This document shows positions 16,238 through 25,900 of a stretch of 64,000 nucleotides of DNA, piece by piece (the first letter of the stretch is position 1; every line of letters begins with the position of its first letter). This stretch comes from DASYPQ01 sp041488095 (GTDB taxonomy: Bacteria; Planctomycetota; UBA1135; GCA-002686595), in contig JBGPOP010000006.1 in the NCBI GenBank assembly GCA_041488095.1, positions 75,105-139,104 of the forward strand, read 5' to 3'. Both the position numbers and the translations under genes were made by a program. Below the pieces are notes generated by a model that was not told the DNA's origin, ran no database searches, and worked only from the letters and a program-made list of their open reading frames with translations.

Positions 16238-16905
16238 ACCCGGCCGTCGACCCGACCGACACCCTGGGGCCGATGGCGTCGCTCCGGAAGACGGTCGACA
16301 CCCTGTGGACCCATCTGGCGCCGGCCGGCAAGCCCCAGAGTCTGAGGCGCATCCTCTTCACCGCGCCTCGCTCCGGCCAGGGAACGACGACCGTGGCCTT
16401 GTGCGCGGCGCTCGGTCTGGCTCGTCACCTTCAGGCCAAGGTCACCCTGGTGGAGACGGGGGCACCGTCGGCGACTCTCGCCGCCCTTCTCGGGGCCGAG
16501 CCTCAGCCGGGGCTCTCGGAAGTCCTGGCCGGAGAGGCCGAGCGGGAGTCGGCGATTCGTCAAGGCTTGGATTCCGAACTGATCGTCATGCCCGCGGGGA
16601 GTCGGCCCATCCAGCCGGGCGCCCTGAACGGTGATCTGGCGCGAGGGCTCTTGGAATGGCTGGGTCAGCGACGGGACTTTCTCCTGATCGACGCGCCGCC
16701 GCTCCTGCTCCACCCCGAGGCGCGGCCGCTGATGTGGGAGGCCGATCAGATCGTGGTGGTCCTGGAGGCCGGACGGACGCGCAAGGACGAGGCCCGGGCC
16801 CTGGTCCAGGCCCTGAACGAGGCCCAGGTGGAGGTCCTCGGCTGCGTCCTGAACCGCTACCGGCCGGACCTTCCGAGCTGGATCGGCGGGTCGTCGCTGG
16901 CCTGA
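16234..16905 (+). CDS. CpsD/CapB-like ParA-fold ATPase with an altered Walker A
   Basis: This 223-residue protein begins at an ATGA overlap with the chain-length gene, a sign of translational coupling. It has the layout of the cytoplasmic BY-kinase partner: 'RILFTAPRSGQGTTTVALCA' where Walker A should be, 'KVTLVETGAPSATLAALLGA' for Walker A', 'LGAEPQPGLSEVLAGE', and Walker B 'DFLLIDAPPLLLHPEA'. Two features are odd. The P-loop Lys is replaced (GQGTTT instead of GxGKS/T), and there is no Tyr-rich tail, since the protein ends 'SWIGGSSLA'. Autophosphorylating kinase activity is therefore doubtful. A structural or regulatory role on the chain-length protein is more likely. The family call is good; loss of activity is inferred. 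Confidence 0.82.
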   Translation: MNPAVDPTDTLGPMASLRKTVDTLWTHLAPAGKPQSLRRILFTAPRSGQGTTTVALCAALGLARHLQAKVTLVETGAPSATLAALLGAEPQPGLSEVLAGEAERESAIRQGLDSELIVMPAGSRPIQPGALNGDLARGLLEWLGQRRDFLLIDAPPLLLHPEARPLMWEADQIVVVLEAGRTRKDEARALVQALNEAQVEVLGCVLNRYRPDLPSWIGGSSLA

Positions 16906-17091
16906 CCCGGGCCCGTCACGGAATCTGGCCCCCTTGATTGTGCCTCGATCCGCCCCAAGTCCTTAGCCGCCAACATTCTGTCAGCGGCCCAGGATCCCCC
17001 GGCGCGCCTGGCGCTCGTGATCGGTCGCAACCCACTGCGCTGACTGGACCTCCCCGAGGGTCAGGGACAGCGAAGTGTGCCAGGTTCCCCG

Positions 17092-17697
17092 TCACGCCTT
17101 CGCGCACGCGCGCGCGAGCGTCGCGACCAGGCGGCAGCCGGCCTCGAGCGCCTGGGGATCCCTCTCCGCATTGCGCCACCAGACCTTCACCTCGCGATCG
17201 GCGACCTGCAGGTTCACGGAGCGCGCGAGTGCGCCGAGGCGCAACCGCACCTCGTCGTCGAGGGCCCGCAGCGTCGCCTCCGACGCCTTCGAGCGGACCA
17301 CCATCCTGTCATCGAAGCTGCGGTCGCCCGTGCGGATCGATTTCCAGCCCACGGCCTCGCCGATCGGCGTCAGGAACGTCCGGCGCGTGGCCAGGAGCTT
17401 CCCAGGGAAGCGCCGCTCGAGCTGGCTCTTGACTCGCGTGTAGGTGACCTGGGTCTTGCCGGTGCTGACGGTGAAGGTGTCGAGGCGGAAGGCGACGCCC
17501 TCGAGCGTCCCTTCGATCGCTTGCGGGATCCGCCGGTACCAGGGCCCGGCGGCCTCGATCCACCGGAAGCCGCGGTCGGAGGCGAAGCGACGCCAGGCCT
17601 CCCGCCGCAGCTCGCTGCGGCGCGCGTCGTAGCGGACCGCCACGACGATCACGATGGCGAGCCCGGCGACGAGGAGGGCGAGGACGAGCCAGATCAC
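17092..17697 (-). CDS. Hypothetical protein with one N-terminal membrane anchor
   Basis: This is a 201-residue protein starting at GTG 17697. Residues 1-20 ('IWLVLALLVAGLAIVIVVAV') form one membrane anchor followed by Arg residues. The rest is soluble and probably cytoplasmic ('AWRRFASDRGFRWIEAAGPW', 'SFDDRMVVRSKASEATLRAL'). The pattern 'F...RGF.W...' followed by a region with 'FDTFTV.T.....TYTR' reminds me of small membrane-anchored proteins that compare old and new protein states, but I cannot name a family. It lies 33 bp downstream of the heptaheme gene on the same strand and may be cotranscribed with it. No function is assigned. Confidence 0.65.
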   Translation of the reverse strand: MIWLVLALLVAGLAIVIVVAVRYDARRSELRREAWRRFASDRGFRWIEAAGPWYRRIPQAIEGTLEGVAFRLDTFTVSTGKTQVTYTRVKSQLERRFPGKLLATRRTFLTPIGEAVGWKSIRTGDRSFDDRMVVRSKASEATLRALDDEVRLRLGALARSVNLQVADREVKVWWRNAERDPQALEAGCRLVATLARACAKA

Positions 17698-17730
17698 TGC
17701 GCGCGATTACACAGCGATCGACCTCGGCAT

Positions 17731-19545
17731 TCAACGCGGGCCGCCGTCGACGCTCGGGCGCGACGGGTCGAGGGCGCGAGCCGAGCGCGCCCACCGGTCC
17801 GCGTCATCCCGCCGCCCGGACCGGCGATGGTGCTCCGCGAGCGCGCCGGCGAGCGCCGCGTCGGGCGAGATCGCGAACGCCGCCTCGAGATCGGCCGCGA
17901 AGCCGTCGCGGTCGCCGAGCTGGAGCTTCAGGACGGCGCGGTTCCTCAGCGCGCCGGCGGCCTTGGGGTGATCGGCGATCGCCGCATCGAGCACGTCGAT
18001 CCCCTCGCGGGGCTTGCCGAGCCGTCCCAGCAGCAGCCCGAGGTTCACGACGGTCTCGGTCTGCGCGGGATCGAGCGCCAGAGCGCGCTCGTACGCCGTC
18101 CGTGCCTCGCCGAGGCGCGAAGCCCCCTCGAGCAGCGATCCGCGCAGGTGGTGGTAGGTCGCGAGCCTCTCCGACGCCTTTCCCGGCTGCCGGTCGGCGT
18201 GTGGAAGGGCGAGATCGCCGCGCCCGGACGCCATCAGGGCCATCATCCACAAGCCCGGATCCTCCGCGTAGGCGGGCCGCGCCCGTCCAGGCCAGGTGAA
18301 GACCGCGAGCTTCCCGTCCTTCGATTCCGTGGCCCGCAGCTCCGCGGCTGGCGAGGGGGGTCCCCGGTTCCTGCGGATGAAGTGGTCGTGGATCTCGACG
18401 CCGGCGACATCGAACACGCCGGTCCGGCGCATGTGGCACTGGACGCAGTCCTCACCCGCGCGTTCCCCGGGAGGACGAGCGCACGGTATCCGGCTCGATG
18501 TGTGGCACCGCAGGCATCCGTTGCGCACGACTGCGCGCTCCTTCGGATCGAAGCTCGAGCGGTGCGGGTCGTGGCAGGAGAGACAGGTGAGCGGCTCGCG
18601 CGTGGATCCGGAGGAGCTGGGCTTCGTCGACTCCGTGAAGCAGCGCGAGCGCACCAGGCGTTCGACCTGGCTCACGAAGCGGATCTCGTCGCTCGGGCTC
18701 GCGGCGAGGAACACGGCGCGCTCCGCGAGAACATCGCCGCCTGGCGGTGGCACGCCGCGCGCTCCGGGCTCGAGCAGGAAGCTCGCGTCGCCCTGCAGGT
18801 GGCAGCGCGCGCACAAGGACAGGCTCTCGACCCATCCCGCGCGGCTCGCCGCGAGGACCGGATCGTCCGCGTCGGGCTTGCCTCCGGCGAGATCCGTCTC
18901 CCGCCAGCGCGCGTGGCCCTCGACGTCGCCGTGGCAGGCGGCGCAGGAGACGCCGGACGGCTGCCAGGAGGCCGGGTCCGGCCGAAGGTTGAGCGGGTAG
19001 TCGCGCGGGGGAAGCCGATCGGTGTGGCACGCCAGGCACTCCTCCGCGATCGGAGTCGTGAATCGCGTGCCAGGTCGGATCGTGTGCCCCGGCGCCAGCG
19101 CCGCATGGCGCTCCTTGCCCCGTCCCGCGACCTCCACCGGCGCGAACCACAAGAGGTCGCCGACGAGCGCGGCGTAGGAGCGGTCCATCAGGCCCGCTCC
19201 GATCGCGAAGGGGAGCTCGGCGGAGATCGCCGTCTCGCCGCCCTTCCAGGTCTCTACGATGCGCGCGGATCGCCCCTTCTGCTCCAGGCGGTAGCTCCAA
19301 CCCGTGTCGGCGTCGGGAACGGACGCGAGATCGTCGAGCTCTCCGGCACGGAGGGGTTCGAGCGCCCTCGCCATCCCGGTCTCGCGGTACGAGCGGACGA
19401 CGTCCGCGTGGCAGTCGAGACAGCGCTCGCCGACCTGCGGCCAGGATGGCTCTCGCGGGAGAGGAGGACTCTCGAGTCCGCGCGAACAGCCGAGGAAGCC
19501 GGCGGCCAGGACGGGCGCGCAGTGCAGGTGTCGGGCGGGGCGCAT
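17731..19545 (-). CDS. Heptaheme c-type cytochrome with C-terminal TPR domain, probable lipoprotein
   Basis: This 604-residue protein has a short signal peptide ending 'LAAGFLGCSRG', a plausible lipobox. Seven CxxCH motifs are visible (CLDCH, CLACH, CAACH, CARCH, CLSCH, CLRCH, CVQCH), spread over residues 40-360 in the arrangement of cytochrome c554/c3-type proteins. The first reads 'CLDCHADVVRSYRETGMARA', the form found in many secreted multiheme-TPR proteins. Residues from about 440 onward form TPRs ('GEARTAYERALALDPAQTET', 'GIDVLDAAIADHPKAAGALR'). It should be a periplasmic or outer-surface electron carrier with a protein-binding tail. The donor is unknown. Its start lies 53 bp from the divergent saccharopine-dehydrogenase-like gene. 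Confidence 0.85.
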   Translation of the reverse strand: MRPARHLHCAPVLAAGFLGCSRGLESPPLPREPSWPQVGERCLDCHADVVRSYRETGMARALEPLRAGELDDLASVPDADTGWSYRLEQKGRSARIVETWKGGETAISAELPFAIGAGLMDRSYAALVGDLLWFAPVEVAGRGKERHAALAPGHTIRPGTRFTTPIAEECLACHTDRLPPRDYPLNLRPDPASWQPSGVSCAACHGDVEGHARWRETDLAGGKPDADDPVLAASRAGWVESLSLCARCHLQGDASFLLEPGARGVPPPGGDVLAERAVFLAASPSDEIRFVSQVERLVRSRCFTESTKPSSSGSTREPLTCLSCHDPHRSSFDPKERAVVRNGCLRCHTSSRIPCARPPGERAGEDCVQCHMRRTGVFDVAGVEIHDHFIRRNRGPPSPAAELRATESKDGKLAVFTWPGRARPAYAEDPGLWMMALMASGRGDLALPHADRQPGKASERLATYHHLRGSLLEGASRLGEARTAYERALALDPAQTETVVNLGLLLGRLGKPREGIDVLDAAIADHPKAAGALRNRAVLKLQLGDRDGFAADLEAAFAISPDAALAGALAEHHRRSGRRDDADRWARSARALDPSRPSVDGGPR

Positions 19546-19598
19546 CGCGGTCGGGCACGAGGCAGCTTAGAATCCCGCGCCCTTCCGAGGGAGGAAGC

Positions 19599-20732
19599 AT
19601 GGGGAACCACCGCTACGCCGTGTTCGGCGCCGGACGACAGGGGACAGCCGCGATGTACGACCTCGTCGCGAACTGCGAGGCGAGCGAGGTGAGGGTCTTC
19701 GAGCCCGATGAAGCGCGCGCCAAGGCAGCGCAGGCACGCCTCGCGAAGCTGCTCGGGACGAGGGCGCGCAGCCTGAAGTTCTCCTCCACCGCCGCGCCCT
19801 CCGACCTCGAGCGCTGCGACGTCGTCCTTTCCTGCGCTCCGTACCGCGTCAACGTGGCCCTGACGCGCATGGCCCTCGAGGCCGGCGTGCCCTTCTGCGA
19901 CCTCGGCGGCAACCCCGAGACCGTCGCCGAGCAGGAGAAGCTCGCCGCGAAGCGGAAGACGCCGGTCGTGCCCGACTGCGGAGTCTCGCCGGGTCTCTCG
20001 AACATCCTCGCGGTGCACTGTGCGCGCGAGCACGGAGCCGACGAGATCCACGTGCGCTGCGGCGGCCTGCCGCTCTCGCGGCCGGATCCGACCGCGAACC
20101 CGCTCCAGTACAAGCTCCTGTTCAGCCCGATGGGCCTGATCAGCGAGTACAGCGGCGACGTGCCGGTGATCCGCGAGGGGCGGGTGACGTCGGTCGAGGC
20201 GCTCTCGGTCACCGAGGAGTTCGACGCCGAGCACGAGGCCTCGCCGACGTCGAACAACTCGCCGCAGGTCGTGCGCTACCTCGCCAGCATCGGCGTGCGC
20301 GAGTACGACTACATGACGGTCCGCTACAAGGGGCACTGGGACCTCGTGCGCGGCTGGAGGACGCTCGGCCACCTCCGCGGCGACCCGGAGCGCGACCGCG
20401 AGCTGGCGAGACAGCTCGACTCCGACCGCGCGCTGCGCTACGACAGCGCCAAGGACCGCGACAAGCTGATCCTCTCCGTGCGCGGCTCGCGCAGCCAGAA
20501 CGGCCTGCGGCGCGGCTTCGAGTACCGCCTCGACGTCGCGGCCGACGAGAGGACCCGGTTCACGGCGATGGAGCTCACGACCGGCTGGGGCATCACGATC
20601 GTCGCCCACCACATCGCGAGCGGCCGCGGCGCACCGAGGGGCTTCGCGACGCCGGAGCGCTTCGTCGACACGGGCTGGGTGATCGGGGAGATCGAGCGGC
20701 GGCTCGCGTCCCTCGCGCGTCCACCGCGGTAG
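19599..20732 (+). CDS. Saccharopine dehydrogenase-like NAD(P)-dependent oxidoreductase
   Basis: This 377-residue protein starts at ATG 19599 after GGGAGGAAGC, a good ribosome site. The N-terminal Rossmann fold is clear ('YAVFGAGRQGTAAMYDLVAN'), as are 'CDVVLSCAPYRVNVALTRMA', 'GVPFCDLGGNPETVAEQE' and 'VPDCGVSPGLSNILAVHCAR', all as in Sacchrp_dh_NADP proteins. The second domain runs from about residue 150 to the end and contains 'YDYMTVRYKGHWDLVRGWRT'. This family includes saccharopine, lysine and carboxynorspermidine dehydrogenases. The substrate here is unknown, although an amino-acid-derived imine is likely. It leads a same-strand run with the S9 peptidase (40-bp gap) and the giant glycosidase/esterase (25-bp gap). 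A TAGAAT box at 19568-19573 could be its -10. Confidence 0.85.
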   Translation: MGNHRYAVFGAGRQGTAAMYDLVANCEASEVRVFEPDEARAKAAQARLAKLLGTRARSLKFSSTAAPSDLERCDVVLSCAPYRVNVALTRMALEAGVPFCDLGGNPETVAEQEKLAAKRKTPVVPDCGVSPGLSNILAVHCAREHGADEIHVRCGGLPLSRPDPTANPLQYKLLFSPMGLISEYSGDVPVIREGRVTSVEALSVTEEFDAEHEASPTSNNSPQVVRYLASIGVREYDYMTVRYKGHWDLVRGWRTLGHLRGDPERDRELARQLDSDRALRYDSAKDRDKLILSVRGSRSQNGLRRGFEYRLDVAADERTRFTAMELTTGWGITIVAHHIASGRGAPRGFATPERFVDTGWVIGEIERRLASLARPPR

Positions 20733-20772
20733 GATGTCCATCCGCCTTCGATCTCATTCCGGAGCACGGATC

Positions 20773-22878
20773 ATGTTGTTTGCACCTCGAAGAACTGCAC
20801 GACTCGTCCTCATCCTGTCCATCGCATCCCCGGCCGCCGCGCGGTCGGATACGCGGAGGGAGGACGTCCTCACCCCCCGCAACGTCGCCGCGCTGCGCGC
20901 GATCGTCGGCGCGGCGATCTCGCCGGACGGACGCCGCGCCGCATTCGTGCGCCTCGTGCCGCGCAACGCAGGCGTGGAGGAGGACGGGACGCCGTGGAAC
21001 GAGCTCTGGGTCATGGACCTCGAGGACGGGCGCGAGCGGCCGTTCGTCACGGGCAAGGCCGACGTCGGCTCGGTCCAGTGGACGCCCGACGGCAGCGGCA
21101 TCGCGTTCCTCGCGAAGCGCGGCGAGGACAAGTTCACCTCGCTCTACGTGATCCCGCCGGACGGCGGCGAAGCGAAGAGAGCGCTCGCGATGGGGAGCAA
21201 CCTCTCCGCGTTCAGCTTCTCACCCGAGGGCCGGCGCGTCGCGGTCGTCGCGAGCGATCCCGAGGACGAGGGGCGCAAGAAGTGGCAGGAGAAGGGCTTC
21301 AAGCAGGAGATCTACGAGGAGGACTGGCGGCCGGACCGGGTGTGGATCGCGACGCTCGGCGACGAGAAGGAGAAGCCTCGCGCGCTGCCGATCGAGGGCT
21401 CCGTGCACGCGATCCACTGGAGCCCGGTCGACGAGCGGATCCTGATCACCCTGTCACCGACGCCGCTCGTCGACGACGAGTACATGCGGCAACGCGTGAG
21501 GATCGTCGATCCGGCCTCGGGCGAGATCCTGGCCCGCATCCAGAACCCCGGGAAGCTCGGGCAGGTCGCGTGGAGCCCGGACGGGAAGCACGTGGCCATG
21601 ATCTCCGGCGCGGACATGAACGATCCGGCCGCGGGCCGGCTGATGGTGTGCTCGTCGGAGGGCGGCGTGCCCGAGGAGGTGCTGCCGGGGTACGACGGCG
21701 ACTTCAGCGCGATCGCATGGCAGAGCGCGGACACGGTGATGGTCCTCGGCAGCCAGGGAGTGTGGAGCACGTTCGGCAAGGTCAAGGTCGGCTCGCAGGC
21801 GAAGGACGCCCTCAAGCCGATCCTCGCGCCCGGCGCCGGACCGGTCCTGACCTCGTTCACGCTGTCGAAGGACGGCCAGCGCGGCGCATTCGTCGGCAGC
21901 ACGGCCACGCATCCCCTCGAGATGTTCACGATGGCCCACGGGGACGCCGGGCCGGTGCGCAGGACGGACAGCAACCCGTCGCTCGCGAAGGTGCGGTTCG
22001 CGGCGCAGGAGGTCGTGCGCTACAAGGCGCGCGACGGGATCGAGCTCGAGGGGATCCTCGTGCGGCCGCTCGAAGAGGAGAAGGGCCAGCGGTGCCCGCT
22101 GATCTTGTGCGTGCATGGCGGGCCGGAGTCGCACGAGCAGAACGGCTGGCAGACGGGGTACAGCAAGCCGGGGCAGATGGCGGCGGCGGAAGGGATCGCG
22201 ACGTTCTATCCGAACTATCGCGGGAGCACGGGCCGGGGGGTCGCGTTCAGCAAGCTCAGCCAGGGGGACCCGGCCGGGAAGGAGTTCGACGATCTCATCG
22301 ACGCGGTCGACCATCTGATCTCGATCGGGCTCGCCGACAAGGACAGGGTCGGCGTGACGGGCGGCTCGTACGGCGGGTACGCGACGGCGTGGTGCTCGAC
22401 GAAATACTCCGAACGATTCGCGGCCGGCGTCATGTTCGTCGGGATCAGCGACAAGATCTCGAAGGTCGGCACGACGGACATCCCCGACGAGGATTTCTAC
22501 GTGCACTTGCGCAAGCGGCCGTGGGAGGACTGGCAGCTGATGCTCGAGCGCAGCCCGATCTACTGGGCGGGGCAGTGCAAGACGCCGCTGCTGATCCTGC
22601 ACGGGAAGGACGATCCGCGGGTGAATCCGGGGCAGTCGCGCGAGCTGTACCGGCACTTGAAGCTGCACGGACAGGCGCCGGTGCGTCTCGTGATGTACCC
22701 GGGCGAGGGCCACGGCAACCGCAAGGCGGCGGCGAGGCTCGACTACAGCCTGCGGATGATGCAGTGGATGGAGCAGTACCTGAAGGGACCTGGAGGCGCG
22801 CCGCCGCCGTACGAGATCGATTACGGGGAAGCGGGGAAGAAGGAGGGGAGCTCGGCCGTGCCCGCCGCGAGCCGGTGA
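20773..22878 (+). CDS. S9 family (prolyl oligopeptidase / acylaminoacyl-type) peptidase, secreted
   Basis: ATG 20773 (GGAG eight bases upstream) starts a signal peptide 'RRTARLVLILSIASPAAARS'; 701 residues in all. Residues 40-400 form a PD40/WD40-like beta-propeller ('ISPDGRRAAFVRLVP', 'VQWTPDGSGIAFLAKR', 'VAWSPDGKHVAMIS'). The C-terminal 260 residues are the S9 alpha/beta-hydrolase with nucleophile 'GVTGGSYGGYATAWC' (Ser near 532), Asp in 'ILHGKDDPRVNPGQS' (near 613) and His in 'YPGEGHGNRKAA' (near 647), so the triad is intact. The propeller restricts access to small peptides. It is exported, so a role in periplasmic peptide degradation is expected. It is probably cotranscribed with its flanking genes. 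Confidence 0.9.
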   Translation: MLFAPRRTARLVLILSIASPAAARSDTRREDVLTPRNVAALRAIVGAAISPDGRRAAFVRLVPRNAGVEEDGTPWNELWVMDLEDGRERPFVTGKADVGSVQWTPDGSGIAFLAKRGEDKFTSLYVIPPDGGEAKRALAMGSNLSAFSFSPEGRRVAVVASDPEDEGRKKWQEKGFKQEIYEEDWRPDRVWIATLGDEKEKPRALPIEGSVHAIHWSPVDERILITLSPTPLVDDEYMRQRVRIVDPASGEILARIQNPGKLGQVAWSPDGKHVAMISGADMNDPAAGRLMVCSSEGGVPEEVLPGYDGDFSAIAWQSADTVMVLGSQGVWSTFGKVKVGSQAKDALKPILAPGAGPVLTSFTLSKDGQRGAFVGSTATHPLEMFTMAHGDAGPVRRTDSNPSLAKVRFAAQEVVRYKARDGIELEGILVRPLEEEKGQRCPLILCVHGGPESHEQNGWQTGYSKPGQMAAAEGIATFYPNYRGSTGRGVAFSKLSQGDPAGKEFDDLIDAVDHLISIGLADKDRVGVTGGSYGGYATAWCSTKYSERFAAGVMFVGISDKISKVGTTDIPDEDFYVHLRKRPWEDWQLMLERSPIYWAGQCKTPLLILHGKDDPRVNPGQSRELYRHLKLHGQAPVRLVMYPGEGHGNRKAAARLDYSLRMMQWMEQYLKGPGGAPPPYEIDYGEAGKKEGSSAVPAASR

Positions 22879-22903
22879 ACGATCCGCATCATCCCTGGAC
22901 GCC

Positions 22904-25900
22904 ATGCTCTCCCTAGCCCTCGCCGTCGCGTGCGCTCCGCAGTCGTCGGGTCCCGAGGAGTTCGGGAGGAAGGTGCTCGACAGGACCCTCGCGGCTTCGC
23001 ACCTCGGGTCGAGCATCGGGCACACCCGCGTGCGCGTCGACGGCCCGGGCGAAGCCGAGAGCTTCGTGCTCGAGACCCGCGCGGGCACCGCGTCGATCGT
23101 CGCAAGCGATCCCGTCGGCGCGATGTATGGTGAGCTGGAGCTCGCCGAGCGCGTCGAGCGCCTGGGCGCGTCCGTGTTCCAGCAGGCGTCGACGACCCAC
23201 GCTTCGCCCTATCTCCCCGTCCGCGCGCTCAACCTGTTCCTGACCCTGCCCTGGGATCCGGAGAAGAACGAGCCGATCCGCGATCCCTCGGCCCTCGGGG
23301 ATCCGCAGCGCTGGTGGTTCCAGAACGAGGACTACTGGACGACGCTCCTCGACCTGATGGCCGAGGCGCGGCTGGACCAGCTCGACCTCCACGGCGCCTA
23401 CGACATCGACACGACGCGCTTCCCGAACCTCTACGCCTACTTCGTCGACAGCCCCTCGTTCCCCGAGGTCGGCGTCGCCAAGACGATCAAGAGCAGGAAC
23501 CTGGCGCAGCTCGCCCACGTGATCGAGCTGGCCCACTCGCGCGGCGTCAAGGTCAGCCTGATGTCCTACGAGGCGCAGTTCTACACGCCGCACAACCCCA
23601 AGCCCGCCTACGAGTCGAGCGAGGCCAATCTCCAGCGCTACACGCGCGAGGTGGTCGAGGCGATGATCCGCGCGCTGCCGGGCCTCGACGCGATCGGCTT
23701 CCGCATCGGCGAGAGCGGACACGGCGCGGAGTTCTTCCGCTGCTACCCGGAGGCCGTCCAGGCGAGCGGCCGCGACATCCCCCTCTACACGCGCTCGTGG
23801 ATCACGAGGAAGAGCGTGGTCGTGCCGCTCGCCCAGGCCAGCGCCGACTTCACGGTCGAGATCAAGTTCAACGGCGAGCAGTGGGGCCCTCCCTACCCGA
23901 TCGCCGGCGGCCGCGTGCCGGGCTGGCACTCGTACTCGTTCGAGGATTATCTCTCCGACTCGAACGTGACGAGCGCCGCGCGCATGTGGCCCGGCGATCC
24001 GGCCGAAGGCGGAGAGCGTTGGCCGGCGGAACCCTACAAGATCGTCTGGCAGGTCCGCGCCAACGGGACGCACCGCATCTTCCCCTTCTACGATCCCGAC
24101 GCGGTGCGCCGCACCGTGCAGTCGATGCGCATGGGGACCGCGCGGGGCTTCTCGGTCGAGGCTCTGGACGCCTACTTCCCCGCCACGCCGCGCTACTACG
24201 TCGCCGATCGCAAGGACGTCTGGTGCGACTGGGTCCATCAGCGCGACGCCCTGTGGCTCGTGCAGTGGGGCCGGCTCGGCTACGACCCGACGACGCCGGA
24301 GGAGGTCTTCGAGCGCGCGATCGAGGCGCACCTCGGGAAGGACGCGCGCGCCCTGGCGCCGACGTGGAAGGCCGCCAGCCGGGTGATCCCGACCGTCTTC
24401 ACGGCCCACGCCTTCGGTCCCGACCACCGCGACCATGCTCCCGAGCTCGAATGGGGCGGAGCGAGCGACGATCTCGTCCAGACCGGGCCGTTCGACGCGC
24501 ACGTCTTCAAGACGATCGCGGAATCGCTCGCGCTCGAGGCGACCGGCGGGAAGGACGGAAGGCTCTCGCTGCGGGACGGGATCCAACGGCTCGAGAATCT
24601 TCGCTCGGCGATCGGGTCTCTCGCGCCCCTGGACATGCCGGTCGAACACCGCGGCGCGGCCAGGGAGATCCGCGCCGCGACGGCCGAGCTCTGGTATCTC
24701 GCGGACTACCACCGCTTCCGCTGGTCCGCCGCCTGGGCCTCGGCCGCGGCGGAGGCTCAGATCGGCGAGCCGCTCCGCTGGCGCCGGCTGGCTGCGTCGA
24801 AGATGGACGAGGCTCTCGAAGCCTGGCGGGAGCTGTGCGAGTCGCCGTCGAGCCTGTTCTACAAGCCGTTCACCGACCGGCTGCGGATGGGCACGCATCA
24901 CTTCCGTTGGGACCTCGAGCTTCCGAAGGTGGCCGACGAAGCGAAGCGGCTTCGGGCGCTCGCCGAGGGAACCGGACCTGAGGCGCTCCTGGAGATCGGA
25001 ACCGGAACCCTCTCGCCGGACCGCTCGCTGCGCTGGCGCGACGAGGCGGGTCAGGTCCAGTGCACGCTCGACGGGCGGAGCGTCGACCGCGCGTGGCTCC
25101 TCCACAAGCCGCTACCCAGCTCGACCTTCTTCCACAAGATCCCGATGGCGCGCCGCGGGAACGACTTCGAAGCCGCCTTCGAGCGCAAGAGCTGCGGACA
25201 CCTGATCGCGGCGGAGGTCGAGAGCGGCGGGGAGGTGCGACGCCTGCCGCTGTGGACCCGGGCGACCCCGTATCTCGTGGTTCCGAGCCGCCCCGGACCG
25301 ACGCCTCTCCACTACTCGAGCCAGGAAGCGCTCACCTACCTCGCGCCCTCGTCGCTCGACCCGGCCAGGCACGGGATGCTGCTCGTGGCCACGCGGGCAT
25401 GGGACTTCCACCGCGGCTTCGACGTCCCGGCGCAGCGGAAGATCCTCGACGCGGTGAGGCGCGGGATGAAGCTGCTCGTGCTCCAGCAGGACTACGCGAG
25501 CGGCCGCTACCCGCTCGACTGGTTCCCGCGGCGGCCGGTGATCCGCAGCGCGCCGGCGAACGTGTTCGATCCCGGCGGCGCCCTCGGGCTCGAGAGGGTC
25601 GAGACCGATGCCATCCTGTGGCAGCCGATCCAGGCGAGCGAGGGCTGGGAGGTCTTCGGCAACGGCGGGATCGCGCGCTGCGCCTGGGGCCGGGGAGAGA
25701 TCTGGCTGTGCCAGGCGCGCCTGATGCAGCGCATGCACGTCCCGGGCTGCGCGCGCGACCTGAAGAAGCTCCTCGAGCTCGGCGGCCGCGAGAAGCCCGT
25801 CGTGGTGATCGACGCGGGGACGGAGGGCAACCGCTACTCGACCAGCGTCTTCTGCGACCTGATGAACGCCTACGACATCCCGTTCCTGACGCTGGGCGAG

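Noticed and set aside
17077..19692. An 871-codon open frame on the plus strand opposite the heptaheme gene
   Set aside because: It is the antisense shadow of two clear minus-strand genes; it is Arg/Ala-rich with no motif. The minus strand has heme motifs and TPRs.
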